Source of the DNA: Verrucomicrobiales bacterium
GTDB taxonomy: Bacteria; Verrucomicrobiota; Verrucomicrobiia; Limisphaerales; UBA9464
Length of the DNA: 47,664 nucleotides
Reading direction: 5' to 3'
NCBI GenBank assembly: GCA_027483345.1
Contig: JAIXUV010000137.1
Span: 1-47,664 of the forward strand
Shown here: positions 1-8,770 of the stretch, piece after piece
How the letters are laid out: each line of letters opens with the position of its first letter
How positions within the stretch are numbered: position 1 is the stretch's first letter
The notes under the pieces: generated by a model
Databases searched by the model: none
What the model was told of the DNA's origin: nothing
Seen by the model: the letters and a program-made list of their open reading frames with translations, nothing else
Program-made: the position numbers and the translations under genes

Positions 1-690
1 CTCCCGACGGATCGCCTCGGCCAGATCCAACCGCAGGCGTTCCAAGGGGTCTTCCGGCGGCTGTTTCCGCAGCTCTTCCAGACGGTGGCGCAACGATTGG
101 ACCTCGCCGGACTGCTCCAGCAGGTCCTCGCGTTCCTGCTCCCGGTAGAAGGCCTCGATCGCGGCCAAGCCTTCCTCGATCGCCGCGATGGCCGCACCAT
201 GGCGTTTCCCAACCAGATGCGCCTCGCAGCGGGCCCGCGTCCGCATCATCAGCAACTGCGAGGTGAACTGGGTCAACCCCCAGGCGAGGTCGTCGCTTTC
301 GGCATGGGAATCCACGAACTCGAAGACTTCGAGGTTCCGCATGCAGTCCCGCTCCACGCCCTCGAAGTCCTGCAACTGGAAGAAGCAGATGTAGCGGTGA
401 TGATACTGGATGGCCTCCTGTTGCAGCCGAGCGCAGTCCTCGGCGCCCAGGTGAAACGGCTTTGCTCCTTCCTCAACCGTGGCGGCCGCCCGCTTTTTGA
501 ACACGTGGAACCACGATTCCTTGCCCAACGGCCGCTTTCCATCGGGACGCCCGTCCACATTCATCTGGAGGATACCAAGATCCACCCGCAATTGGACCTT
601 GTCCCCGTCCTTGGCCGTGAAGCGCCGCGCAATCACCTGGCCGGGCTTGTATTCCCACTCCTGTAGGAGCTCGGAAAGGTCGTAATTCAT
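1..690 (-). CDS. UvrB/UvrC-motif ('UvrBC'-type) protein, 3' end cut off by window edge
   Basis: This frame is absent from the ORF track because it has no stop inside the window. Reading the minus strand from the ATG whose start base is 690 gives 230 open codons to base 1. The N-terminus (MNYDLSELLQEWEYKPGQV) and the early stretch DLGILQMNVDGRPDG resemble the 'DNA helicase UvrBC' proteins of Verrucomicrobia and Planctomycetes, which carry a UvrB/UvrC motif but are not helicases by sequence. The last visible residues (PLERLRLDLAEAIRRE) match the beginning of a UVR motif, whose conserved DFExAAxLRD part would lie off the edge. The middle is helical and rich in Glu and Arg. The gene points away from everything else here. 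Function is unknown; the UVR motif suggests protein-protein contact. The reading frame is near certain and the family name fairly sure. Confidence 0.78.
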   Translation of the reverse strand, partial: MNYDLSELLQEWEYKPGQVIARRFTAKDGDKVQLRVDLGILQMNVDGRPDGKRPLGKESWFHVFKKRAAATVEEGAKPFHLGAEDCARLQQEAIQYHHRYICFFQLQDFEGVERDCMRNLEVFEFVDSHAESDDLAWGLTQFTSQLLMMRTRARCEAHLVGKRHGAAIAAIEEGLAAIEAFYREQEREDLLEQSGEVQSLRHRLEELRKQPPEDPLERLRLDLAEAIRRE

Positions 691-915
691 GGGACGTCCA
701 CTATGGAAACCGACTTCCTCACCGTCAACGCGCCCTGCCGACAACTTGTTCGCATCCCCTTCGTCGGTTTTGGCGCCAGTCATGCGAGGACTTCCATTTC
801 ACGGATGTCACAGGCGATATGGCCTTGCGGCAATGGATCTGCTATTTGACCCCATCTCCGGGCTTCCTGCGCTTCCTGCAGGGATGAATCGGTTTCAATA
901 ATAACGTTAAACACG

Positions 916-3900
916 ATGAATTCCGTCAACCGGCGTCGAATTTCCCCCGTTCGACTCCTCGGCTTCTGGGCGTGGCTTTTGACCGCAACGGCACTGTATG
1001 GCGTGAATCCCACACCGACGTCGGCGGCAAAATCGTTGCCGGCGGTGGATTCCGATGCGGACGGACTTCCGGACATCGACGAGATCCGGTTCGGAAGCAA
1101 TCCATTCGTCGTCGATACCGATACCGACGGGGCCAACGACCTCGCGGAGTTCCAGGCGGGAACCAATCCGAGGGACAACAAGTCCTACCCGTTGTTTGCC
1201 GAGGGTGAGCGCGACCGACAGATCCTCACCGGCGATCTCCTTCGATTGAACCCGCTGATCCTGAGGCCTTTCAACCTCCTCACGAACATCACCTTCGAGA
1301 CCAACGACGCCACCGAGGCGGGTGGTGAACCCACCATCGTCACCAACACCGAGATCTCGACCAATTTCACCACCTTCCAGTGGTTCCGCGACGGTTTGCC
1401 CCTGGCCGGCGAGACCAATTCGACTTTGGTCCGTTTCGGCATGGACCGGTCCCAAGGTGGCCGGTATCGGCTGGAGGCCCGCTTGGAAGACAGCGCCCAA
1501 AACGGCCGCGGCATGCGTTGGGATGTGCTGGGGGTCCGCGAGATCCGCGCCTTGCGTCAGCCGGCCGGCTCGGTGGTCGGCTGGGGCCGGGAACTCGGCG
1601 CGCCCAGCGGACCGATTTCCGACGCCTTCCAGGTTTCCGCCGGATTCGTCCACTCCTACGCCATCCTGAGCGATGGCCGACTCCAGGGCTGGGGCACCAA
1701 CACCGCGGGCCAGTTGAGCACGCCGTCGGACCTCGGTCCGATCCTCTCCGTCGGCTCCGGCGCCGTCCACACGCTCGCCGTGCGCACCAATGGCCAGGTC
1801 GTCGCCTGGGGCAACAACCAGTACGGACAGACCAACGTTCCTCCGTTCCTCGCCCTGCAACGCGTGCTGGCCGTCGCCGCCGGCAATTTCCATTCCCTTG
1901 CCCTGTTGGCCGACGGCACCGTGGTGGCTTGGGGTGACAACTCCGCCGGACAATGCGAGGTGCCCCCGTCGTTGACCCGGGTCCTCGCCATCGCCGCCGG
2001 CGGCTCCCATTCCGTTGCCCTCACCTCCGATGGACGCGTCGTCTGCTGGGGTGGCAATGCCGTCGGTCAATCCACCGTTCCCGCCGGGTTGTCCGATGTC
2101 GCACGCATTGCCGCCGGTGGCAACCACACGCTCGCCCTGACCCGAACCGGTCGCGTCGTGGCCTGGGGCGATTCCTCCCAACGCCAGACTCGGGTGCCGG
2201 CTACCCTGCCTCCCGCCATCGCCATCGGTGCCGGCGCTTCTTCATCCTTTGCCGTCACCGCCGCAGGCCGCGTCGTCGCCTGGGGTCTGCCCGCCAACGC
2301 CGTCACCCCTCCCGCTTCCGCTACCAACGTCGTCGCGGTCTCCGCTGGCTTCCAGGCCGCCTACGCCATCGGTTCCCGCCCAGACCCCGATGCCGACGGT
2401 CTTGACGAGAGCTTCGAACGCTCCGTCGGTTCCGACCCAGCCCGCTTCGACTCCGATTCCGACGGACTGGAGGACGGCATCGAGGTCCGCCTGGGCCTGA
2501 ATCCGGTTCAGCCCGATTCGGACGAGGACGGCATCCCCGATCTCGCCGAGGTCGAGCAGAGCGCCGATTCCGATGGCGACGGACTGACGGACGCGGACGA
2601 GATCCGTCGCCGCCTGGATCCGTTCAACGCCGACACGGACGGCGACCGCGCGATCGACGGAGACGAAGTGGCCGCCGGCACCGATCCGCGCAACCCCGCC
2701 AGCTTCCCGCTGTTCCGCCTCGAGTCGAGGGGTCGCCAGCTGCTGAGCGGGGACTCGCTGGTGCTCCGCGCCGTGGACCTGCATCCGGCCGCGCCGCAGG
2801 TGATCGTAACCAATGTCATTCCCGGGGTGGTCGTCACCGATCCCGACACCGGCGAAACCACCACCAACGCCCCGACCGTGGTGATTTCGACGAATTCGCC
2901 GGCCGTGCCCGCCTCCGCCTTCCAGTGGTTCCGCGGAACCACCTCCCTCGGAGGTCAGACCAATCCCACGCTCGTGGTCCATCGGGTCACCACCGCCGAC
3001 TCGGGCGCCTACCGCCTGACGGCCTCTTCCGGCACGCACCGCCAGGAAAGCGCCACCCTCGATGTCCTGGTGCTGGCCGCCAGCAACCGTCCGCCGGCGT
3101 TCCGTCGCTCGGGCACGGTTGTCGCCTGGGGCGATGACACCCTCCGTCAGAGTTCGCCGCCTCCGGGCTTGACCGACGTGGTCCAGGTGGCCGCCGGACT
3201 CGGACATTCCCTCGCCCTGCGGCGCTCCGGTGAAGTGATCGCCTGGGGATCCAACGTGGAGGGCCAGGTCGCCGTCCCGACGAACCTCACCGGCGTGGTC
3301 TCGATCGCCGCGGGCGCCCTGCACTCCGTGGCCCTCACGGCGGACGGACAGGTCTTCTGTTGGGGCGACAATTCGCAGGTGCAATGCACCCCGCCCGAAG
3401 GCATGGCCGGAAAGCGGTTGGTCTCGATCGCCGCGGGTGCCCTGCACACGGTGGCGCTGGATGACACCGGCGTGGCGTGGTTCTGGGGCGACACCACCGG
3501 TGGACAAGGATCGATCGCCGGTCAGGCGGGCGTCCAGGTCTTTGCCGGACACAGGTCGTCCGCCCTCCTGCGCGCCTCGGGCCGGCTCGTCGTCAGCGGA
3601 AGCCCGTCCCAGCCGGACGTGCAGAACGCCGCCGCGGTGGCCTCCGGGACCGATTTCCATGTGAGCCTCCTCCGCAACGGCGGACTGCGGTCCAGCGGCG
3701 CCGCGAACGTGCCGGCCGACATCGGACCCGTGCTCGCCGTTGTGGCAGGCGAACGCTTCTGGGCCGCCCTCCGGGCCGATGGCTCGGTGCGTGTGGGCGG
3801 CGGCGACGGCCTGACCGTCACCAACGTCCCGTCCCAGGCCCGCTCGCTCGCCACCTTCGCCGCCGGCGGTCGGCACGTGCTGGCGGTCGTGGCCAATCCC

Positions 3901-5508
3901 GATTCCGATGACGACGGCCTCGACGTGGCCCAGGAGAACCAACTCGGTTCCGGCCTCTCGACCCTGGATTCCGACGCCGACGGCATCGAAGACGGCATCG
4001 AAGCCCGATTGGGAATCGATCCCGTGATGGCCGACACCGATGGCGACGGCCTGAGCGACTTCGAGGAGATCCTCAACGGACTTCCGCCCTTGGATCCCAG
4101 CCAGCGTCCCGATGGTCGCCTTGAACTGGGGCTTTCCGTCCGCTTGTCGGTGTTCTCCCTCGGAGGGGCCCCTTATCGCATCGAGAGCTCCACCGACGGC
4201 CTCGAGTGGACCAACCGGGTGGAGCGCACGCCGGCCTCGCCGGGCACCTGGACCGCCGACCTGCCGTTGACGCGTGCCGGCGAACAGTTCCGTGTCGTGA
4301 CCCCGGTGCGTCCGGTTCCGGGATTGGACGGCGAGCCGGTTCTTGGAACGGTCCGCGCCTGGGGTGAGAACACCTTTGGTCAGATCGAGGTTCCGATGGG
4401 GCTCTCCGGTGTGTCGGATCTGTCTGCCGGCACCTGGCACACCCTCGCGCGCTTGGCGGATGGCACCGTCCGCTCCTGGGGCAACAACGTCGAAGGCCAG
4501 GCCAGCGTGCCGGCCAACCTCGGATCCGTGGTCTCTGTCGCCGCCGGTGGCAGCCACTCGCTCGCCCTCCTGGAAAACGGGCAAGTCGTGGGCTGGGGAC
4601 GCAACCTCTCCGGTCAGGCTTCTCCCCCGACCTTCGCCGCACAAGTCCGAGCGATCGCAGCCGGCGGTGATTTCAGCATTGCTCTTCTGGAAGGTGGAAG
4701 CGTGCGGGCTTGGGGCGCGGATTTCCTGGGTCAAACCCAGGTTCCGGCCGGCCTCACTGACGTCGTCGCCGTGGCTGCCGGTTGGAGCCATGGCGTGGCC
4801 TTGAAGGCCGACGGCACCGTGGTCTGCTGGGGCAACAACATCCGCGGCCAATGCACAGTGCCGGGAGACCTTCCGAGGGTCGCCGCGGTCGCCGCCGGCG
4901 ATTCCCACACCGTGGCCCTCCTTGCCGACGGCACGGTCCGCGTCTGGGGTTCTTCGGAGGAAGGCCAAACCGCCATTCCTTCCGGCCTTGCCGGAGTCGT
5001 CGCCATCCGGGCCGGCTACAATCACACCGTGGTTCGGTTGAACGATGGCTCGCTCGTCACCTGGGGAGGCGCTTCCGCCAACCGACTGGCCCTTCCGGCC
5101 GGCGTCACGGGTCCCATCGCCTTCTCCGCCGGTGGTGCGCACACCGTGGTCGCGTTGCAGCCTTTGGATACCGATGGCGATGGCATCGACGATCGTGAGG
5201 AGATCCGGATCGGCAGCGATCCGGGGGTCGCCGACACCGATCAGGACGGCTTGGCCGACGGTCTGGAATTGGTCTTTGGCACCCCGCTGCGGACGCCGAC
5301 CGAGGCGCCGGATGGGCAATTGCAGATCCAGTCGTTCTTGCGGTTGGTCGCGTTGACCTTGGGCACCCGCCAGTACCAGCTCGAGTCGAGCGTCGACCTT
5401 GAGACGTGGTCCGCCGAAGGGGCGGCGATCACCGGGCAGAATCGCGAAACGGAATGGCTTCTGCCCGCGGCCGACACCGCCCGCTCCTACCGACTTCGTA
5501 GAGATTGA
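916..5508 (+). CDS. Large secreted protein with three seven-bladed RCC1 propellers, Ca-binding repeats and Ig-like domains
   Basis: The 1530-residue protein begins with a basic, then hydrophobic signal peptide (about residues 1-38). Domain order: DxDxDG calcium repeats (about 45-95), an Ig-like segment with FQWFRDG, RCC1 block A (about 217-487), DxDxDG repeats, a second Ig-like segment (about 600-720), RCC1 block B (about 732-993), DxDxDG repeats, a spacer with YRIESS, RCC1 block C (about 1143-1416), further DxDxDG repeats, and a C-terminal domain starting near YQLESS that is common on verrucomicrobial secreted proteins. Each RCC1 block has seven units. A and C each show seven WG motifs; in B the last three have lost the Trp. 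No PEP-CTERM tail is present. Likely exported or surface-bound, perhaps adhesive; the ligand is unknown. Large antisense ORFs over this gene are shadows. Confidence 0.93.
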   Translation: MNSVNRRRISPVRLLGFWAWLLTATALYGVNPTPTSAAKSLPAVDSDADGLPDIDEIRFGSNPFVVDTDTDGANDLAEFQAGTNPRDNKSYPLFAEGERDRQILTGDLLRLNPLILRPFNLLTNITFETNDATEAGGEPTIVTNTEISTNFTTFQWFRDGLPLAGETNSTLVRFGMDRSQGGRYRLEARLEDSAQNGRGMRWDVLGVREIRALRQPAGSVVGWGRELGAPSGPISDAFQVSAGFVHSYAILSDGRLQGWGTNTAGQLSTPSDLGPILSVGSGAVHTLAVRTNGQVVAWGNNQYGQTNVPPFLALQRVLAVAAGNFHSLALLADGTVVAWGDNSAGQCEVPPSLTRVLAIAAGGSHSVALTSDGRVVCWGGNAVGQSTVPAGLSDVARIAAGGNHTLALTRTGRVVAWGDSSQRQTRVPATLPPAIAIGAGASSSFAVTAAGRVVAWGLPANAVTPPASATNVVAVSAGFQAAYAIGSRPDPDADGLDESFERSVGSDPARFDSDSDGLEDGIEVRLGLNPVQPDSDEDGIPDLAEVEQSADSDGDGLTDADEIRRRLDPFNADTDGDRAIDGDEVAAGTDPRNPASFPLFRLESRGRQLLSGDSLVLRAVDLHPAAPQVIVTNVIPGVVVTDPDTGETTTNAPTVVISTNSPAVPASAFQWFRGTTSLGGQTNPTLVVHRVTTADSGAYRLTASSGTHRQESATLDVLVLAASNRPPAFRRSGTVVAWGDDTLRQSSPPPGLTDVVQVAAGLGHSLALRRSGEVIAWGSNVEGQVAVPTNLTGVVSIAAGALHSVALTADGQVFCWGDNSQVQCTPPEGMAGKRLVSIAAGALHTVALDDTGVAWFWGDTTGGQGSIAGQAGVQVFAGHRSSALLRASGRLVVSGSPSQPDVQNAAAVASGTDFHVSLLRNGGLRSSGAANVPADIGPVLAVVAGERFWAALRADGSVRVGGGDGLTVTNVPSQARSLATFAAGGRHVLAVVANPDSDDDGLDVAQENQLGSGLSTLDSDADGIEDGIEARLGIDPVMADTDGDGLSDFEEILNGLPPLDPSQRPDGRLELGLSVRLSVFSLGGAPYRIESSTDGLEWTNRVERTPASPGTWTADLPLTRAGEQFRVVTPVRPVPGLDGEPVLGTVRAWGENTFGQIEVPMGLSGVSDLSAGTWHTLARLADGTVRSWGNNVEGQASVPANLGSVVSVAAGGSHSLALLENGQVVGWGRNLSGQASPPTFAAQVRAIAAGGDFSIALLEGGSVRAWGADFLGQTQVPAGLTDVVAVAAGWSHGVALKADGTVVCWGNNIRGQCTVPGDLPRVAAVAAGDSHTVALLADGTVRVWGSSEEGQTAIPSGLAGVVAIRAGYNHTVVRLNDGSLVTWGGASANRLALPAGVTGPIAFSAGGAHTVVALQPLDTDGDGIDDREEIRIGSDPGVADTDQDGLADGLELVFGTPLRTPTEAPDGQLQIQSFLRLVALTLGTRQYQLESSVDLETWSAEGAAITGQNRETEWLLPAADTARSYRLRRD

Positions 5509-5529
5509 AAGGGAGGGTGCCAGGCTTCT

Positions 5530-5634
5530 GGCGTCCGGCGTCGGGACCCCGTGCCAAATGCATCAAGGCGCGGAGGAACGGGAAGGGAGTGACGGATTTT
5601 GCATGCCGACGCCGGACGCCCAACGCCCGACGCC
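5530..5634. repeat. Inverted pair of 7-bp tandem repeats (GGCGTCS ... YGACGCC)
   Basis: Just after the RCC1 gene stop lie two reverse-orientation heptads (GGCGTCC, GGCGTCG at 5530-5543). At 5607-5634 lie four forward heptads (CGACGCC, GGACGCC, CAACGCC, CGACGCC). Bases 5530-5544 are the exact reverse complement of 5606-5620, so a 15-bp stem with a 61-base loop can form. The same heptad family recurs at several other intergenic sites in this window. Confidence 0.85.
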
Positions 5635-5729
5635 TTTCCAACTTCCTGTACCCTTTTCCGGTACAAAATGAGATTGGCGAGCGCTTTGCTGTTGCCCGGC
5701 TGCGACTGGACGAAGTATTCGTTCAATCC

Positions 5730-5752
5730 GAACTGAACGTTCCGTTCGGTTC
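5730..5752. promoter_or_regulatory. Operator-like palindrome upstream of the GbsR/MarR regulator
   Basis: GAACTGAAC (5730-5738) and GTTCGGTTC (5744-5752) form an inverted repeat with 8 of 9 positions complementary around a 5-base spacer. Its centre is about 94 bases upstream of the proposed GTG start of the regulator. Dyads of this size are typical targets of dimeric winged-helix regulators, so self-regulation is plausible. No convincing -35/-10 pair was identified beside it. Confidence 0.45.
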
Positions 5753-5834
5753 CCAATCTGTGCTGTTGGATGGACGCATCTGCGAACTGACCGGCACGAA
5801 GTGTCTCCGCCCCTTGGAAGCAGTTCCCCATTCT

Positions 5835-6326
5835 GTGTCCAAACCCCTCTCCAAGACCCGTTTGGAATTGATTGAGGCGGCGGGACGCCTAAGCCAACTG
5901 GTCGGTCGTCCCCGCACCATTGGGCAGATCTTCGGTCTTCTTTACCTCTCTCCCCGGGCATTGACCTTGGACGAGATCGCCGAGCTTTTGGAGATTTCGA
6001 AGGCCAGCGCCAGCACGGGAACCCGTCAGTTGTTGGCCCTTCATGCGGTCCGTCAGGTCTGGAAGCCCGGTGACCGCAAGGACTTCATCGAGGCCGAGCC
6101 CGAGTTGCGCGAAGTGATCCGGGGAGTCTATCAGCTCTTCTTCGCCCCGAAACTCACCAAGACCCGCGGCCGGATCGACCTTCTCCTGGAAACCCTGGAT
6201 GGAGACCGGAAGGCCGGAACCATCGACGACGAGGAGTACCGCTTTTGCCGCGACCGGTTGCTCCAGATGTCCAATCTTCAGGGCAAAGTCGAAAAGGTAC
6301 TACCCTTGGCTGAGAAGTTCCTGTGA
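5835..6326 (+). CDS. GbsR/MarR-family winged-helix transcriptional regulator
   Basis: The ORF is open from 5505, but the first 110 codons cross the heptad repeats and the palindrome and look non-coding. Family similarity starts at a GTG at 5835, giving 163 residues. The order GRPRTIGQIFGLLYLSP, then LDEIAELLEISKASASTGTRQL (helix-turn-helix about residues 45-75), then the wing with WKPGDRKDF, is the signature of GbsR-like regulators. The C-terminus is a helical dimerisation segment. The gene lies directly upstream of the EpsI-like gene and the sugar-nucleotide genes on the same strand, so control of polysaccharide genes is a reasonable inference; the effector is unknown. The GTG has no strong Shine-Dalgarno, so the exact start is less sure than the family. 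Confidence 0.82.
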   Translation: MSKPLSKTRLELIEAAGRLSQLVGRPRTIGQIFGLLYLSPRALTLDEIAELLEISKASASTGTRQLLALHAVRQVWKPGDRKDFIEAEPELREVIRGVYQLFFAPKLTKTRGRIDLLLETLDGDRKAGTIDDEEYRFCRDRLLQMSNLQGKVEKVLPLAEKFL

Positions 6327-6336
6327 TTCGGGGTGG

Positions 6337-6418
6337 CCACGCCTGCCAAGGCGTGGGTCGCCGATCAAACATTTCCGAAGCCCATCTAGGGTCGCCGATC
6401 CTCACCTAGGCAGGTGAG
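6337..6418. repeat. Twin hairpins with repeated GGGTCGCCGATC motif (REP-like)
   Basis: Two perfect short hairpins lie between the regulator and the EpsI-like gene. CCACGCCT/AGGCGTGG (6337-6344 and 6349-6356, 4-base loop) is followed by CTCACCT/AGGTGAG (6401-6407 and 6412-6418, 4-base loop). The motif GGGTCGCCGATC occurs twice, after the first stem and before the second. There is no T-run, so these are more like REP-type elements or RNA-stability structures than intrinsic terminators. Confidence 0.55.
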
Positions 6419-6462
6419 CCTACCCGAAGCCCTCCGCTCCGACCTCCCTGATCCAAAACCCC

Positions 6463-7206
6463 ATGCGCCCCTCGCTCTCCATCTGGTCGATGACCGCGTT
6501 GTTCGCGGCCGCGATTGTGGCGGCTTGGGCCTGGTTTTATGTTGGGGTGACGCCGCCGGAAAAGTCCTTTGTGTTGAAGGTCCGGGAGAATCTGCCGGGA
6601 TACCGCTTCACTGCCGTGCCCGTCGGGGAACAGGCAATCGAGACACTGGCGACCACCAACCTCGTCAACGGCCAATTCGAGGGTCCGGATCGTCAACGGT
6701 TTACCGTGTTTGCTGCCGATTGGGCGGCGAAGGGATCCAAGCAGATGAGCGTACTTGGCCATACGCCTGAGATCTGCTGGGTTGGTGCCGGTTTCCAGCT
6801 CACGTCGTTGGGGGAGCCGCCGTTCATGGAGGTGGCGTTCGGTCAGGAGAAACTGGCGCTCGAATGCCGGGTCTTTCGTACGCCGGACCAACGTTCGATC
6901 GAAATGGTCGTCTGGTGCTCCTTGGTCAGCGGACAACCGTTGGAGGAGGGCTTTCGTTTCCAGCCGAAGCGGAATGACAATGTCGATCCGCAGCTCGCAC
7001 AGGCCAGCACTGGCCGGGTTCGAGGCATGAACTCCCTGATCAAGGCTCTGGCCCGGCGCCAGCCCGGAGACGGTACCAAACAGTTCGTGCGGTTCTCCAC
7101 CCCGGTGGCCGGCGATTGGAAGGAGGCCTACCAGCGCCTCGAACGATTCGCCCACCAATGGTTGGAACTTGAAGTGCACCGTCCGCGGTCCGTGGCCAAG
7201 AATTGA
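6463..7206 (+). CDS. Exosortase-associated EpsI-like protein (DUF3485-type)
   Basis: The 247-residue protein has an N-terminal membrane anchor (about residues 10-30) and a periplasmic domain. The stretch [13 protein letters not shown] matches the His-x-Pro-x-x-Cys motif of EpsI proteins, which in Gram-negatives accompany or are fused to exosortases and act in exopolysaccharide production. The upstream gene is a GbsR/MarR regulator, and GDP-fucose synthase follows after only a short gap. No exosortase and no PEP-CTERM substrate are visible in the window, so the partner must lie elsewhere. Its biochemical role is not established in the family; membership is fairly secure from the motif and topology. 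Confidence 0.75.
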   Translation: MRPSLSIWSMTALFAAAIVAAWAWFYVGVTPPEKSFVLKVRENLPGYRFTAVPVGEQAIETLATTNLVNGQFEGPDRQRFTVFAADWAAKGSKQMSVLGHTPEICWVGAGFQLTSLGEPPFMEVAFGQEKLALECRVFRTPDQRSIEMVVWCSLVSGQPLEEGFRFQPKRNDNVDPQLAQASTGRVRGMNSLIKALARRQPGDGTKQFVRFSTPVAGDWKEAYQRLERFAHQWLELEVHRPRSVAKN

Positions 7207-7225
7207 TCCACCGTTCGTTCAACCG

Positions 7226-8152
7226 ATGCTCCCCCACTCCAAGATCTACGTCGCCGGGCACAACGGCCTCGCTGGCAGCGCCATTTGGCGGGAACTTCAG
7301 CGCCAGGGTTTCACCCATCTCCTGGGTCGTCGTTCGTCTGAGCTCGACCTTGCTCAAACGGAAGCGGTGGATCGCTTCTTCGAAACGGAACGGCCTGAAT
7401 ACGTGTTCCTGGCGGCAGCCAAGGTCGGCGGCATCAAGGCCAACAACGATTTCCCCGGCGACTTCCTTTTCCGGAACCTTGCGATCCAGAACAACGTCAT
7501 CGATGCCGCCAGGCGTTTTGGTGTTCGCAAGCTGCTCTTCCTGGGCAGCTCCTGCATCTATCCCAAGCTCGCACCCCAGCCACTCAAGGAGGAATACCTC
7601 CTCACCGGCCCGCTGGAACCGACCAACGAGTGGTATGCCATCGCCAAGATCGCGGGCATCAAGCTCTGCCAAGCCTACCGGCGTCAGCATGGATGCGACT
7701 TCATTTCGGCCATGCCGACGAACCTCTATGGCCCCGGCGACAATTATGATACCGATGGCTCCCATGTGGTTCCCGGCCTGATCCGGCGTCTCCACGAGGC
7801 TAAGGTCGCTGATGCGCCTGTCGTCACCTGTTGGGGCACCGGGACCCCTCTCCGCGAGTTCCTCCATTCCGATGACCTGGGCCGGGCCTTGGTCTTCCTC
7901 ATGAGGAACTACTCCGAGGAACAGTTCATCAATGTTGGATCTGGGACCGACCTGCCGATCCGCGAACTGGCCGAGACGGTGGCCCGGGTGATCGGGTACC
8001 ACGGTGAAATCCGTTGGGACCCGACCAAGCCGGACGGAACCCCTCGCAAACTCATGGACAGTTCCCGGCTTCGTGCCCTCGGGTGGAGGCCTGAGGTCCC
8101 GTTCGAAGAGGGAATTGCCGGGGCGTATCAGGACTTTTTGGCTAGGCTCTGA
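7226..8152 (+). CDS. fcl: GDP-L-fucose synthase (GDP-4-keto-6-deoxymannose 3,5-epimerase/4-reductase)
   Basis: This short-chain dehydrogenase makes GDP-L-fucose from the GDP-mannose 4,6-dehydratase product in the cytoplasm, using NADPH. Visible signatures are the Rossmann loop [13 protein letters not shown], the catalytic Ser in GSSCIYPK and the Tyr/Lys pair in [24 protein letters not shown] and [15 protein letters not shown] are also typical of the family. The ORF track starts at 7169, inside the EpsI-like gene, but the ATG at 7226 lies just before the Rossmann strand and gives the usual 308 residues. Its partner gmd is about 1.8 kb downstream, separated by a YhcH-family gene and a heptose epimerase, an unusual spacing for this pair. 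Confidence 0.93.
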   Translation: MLPHSKIYVAGHNGLAGSAIWRELQRQGFTHLLGRRSSELDLAQTEAVDRFFETERPEYVFLAAAKVGGIKANNDFPGDFLFRNLAIQNNVIDAARRFGVRKLLFLGSSCIYPKLAPQPLKEEYLLTGPLEPTNEWYAIAKIAGIKLCQAYRRQHGCDFISAMPTNLYGPGDNYDTDGSHVVPGLIRRLHEAKVADAPVVTCWGTGTPLREFLHSDDLGRALVFLMRNYSEEQFINVGSGTDLPIRELAETVARVIGYHGEIRWDPTKPDGTPRKLMDSSRLRALGWRPEVPFEEGIAGAYQDFLARL

Positions 8153-8221
8153 TGGTCGACGGCGAAATGCGGCGGGCCTTATGTGACCTCGCCAGCCTGA
8201 GTATCAATGGATTTGGTTATC

Positions 8222-8242
8222 TGATGTCGGACACCTGAATCA
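8222..8242. repeat. Degenerate 7-bp repeats (TGATGTC GGACACC TGAATCA)
   Basis: Three loosely matching heptads fill the space directly before the YhcH gene and end at its ATG. The 17-mer TGATGTCGGACACCTGA recurs with one mismatch at 8771-8787, directly after that gene, so the gene is bracketed by the same sequence in direct orientation. Confidence 0.6.
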
Positions 8243-8721
8243 TGCTCCACGCTACCCTCTCCGATCCCGGCACCTGGATGCCATTGCTGGGGCATCACCG
8301 CGTCTGGAATCGCTCCATGGAGTGGCTCAAGGGCCTCACCCCCGAGACCCCGCTCGGCAACTACCATATCGACGGCCCCAAGTGGTACGCTTCGGTCCAG
8401 ACCTACCAGACAGTCGACCGTGCCGCTGCCCGCTTTGAGAGTCACGAGGAGTACATCGACATCCAGTACACGATCCAAGGCAGCGAGATCATCGACTGGA
8501 TGGATCGGGGCCAACTGGAGGCGGACGGAACCTTCTCCAACGATGTCCAGTTCTGGAAGGCGCCCTCGGATTCGGCCTCGTTCGCGTCGCTTCACCAGCT
8601 GCCGGGTCGGTTCGCCGTCTTCCTGCCGTCCGACGCCCACCGTCCCAAGGTTCGCGATCCCCACTCCACCTCCGTCCGAAAGGTCGTGATCAAGATCCAT
8701 CGGTCGTTCCTCGAGAGCTAG
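8242..8721 (+). CDS. YhcH/YjgK/YiaL (DUF386) family cupin-like protein
   Basis: At 159 residues this has the usual family length. Recognisable elements are the early LGNYHIDG, the central ESHEEYIDIQYTIQG, whose His and Glu lie in the presumed metal/sugar site, and the late VFLPSDAHRPK. Relatives occur in sialic-acid, galactoside and other sugar-utilisation operons and are thought to act on or bind free sugars, perhaps as anomerases. Here the gene sits between GDP-fucose synthase and a heptose epimerase, which suggests a role around sugar supply for the polysaccharide. Direct repeats bracket it, so it could have been inserted as a unit. Family assignment is strong; substrate unknown. Confidence 0.88.
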   Translation: MLHATLSDPGTWMPLLGHHRVWNRSMEWLKGLTPETPLGNYHIDGPKWYASVQTYQTVDRAAARFESHEEYIDIQYTIQGSEIIDWMDRGQLEADGTFSNDVQFWKAPSDSASFASLHQLPGRFAVFLPSDAHRPKVRDPHSTSVRKVVIKIHRSFLES

Positions 8722-8770
8722 AATTTGAAGTCAACCGTCCGGCAAAGGTTTCCGAGCTTTCGGAATCACC

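Noticed and set aside
907-5319. Antisense ORFs of 424 and 1025 codons over the RCC1 gene
   Set aside because: They mirror a GC-rich repetitive coding sequence with strong codon bias, have no domains, and are rich in Gly, Arg, His and Asp as expected for a reverse-complement shadow.
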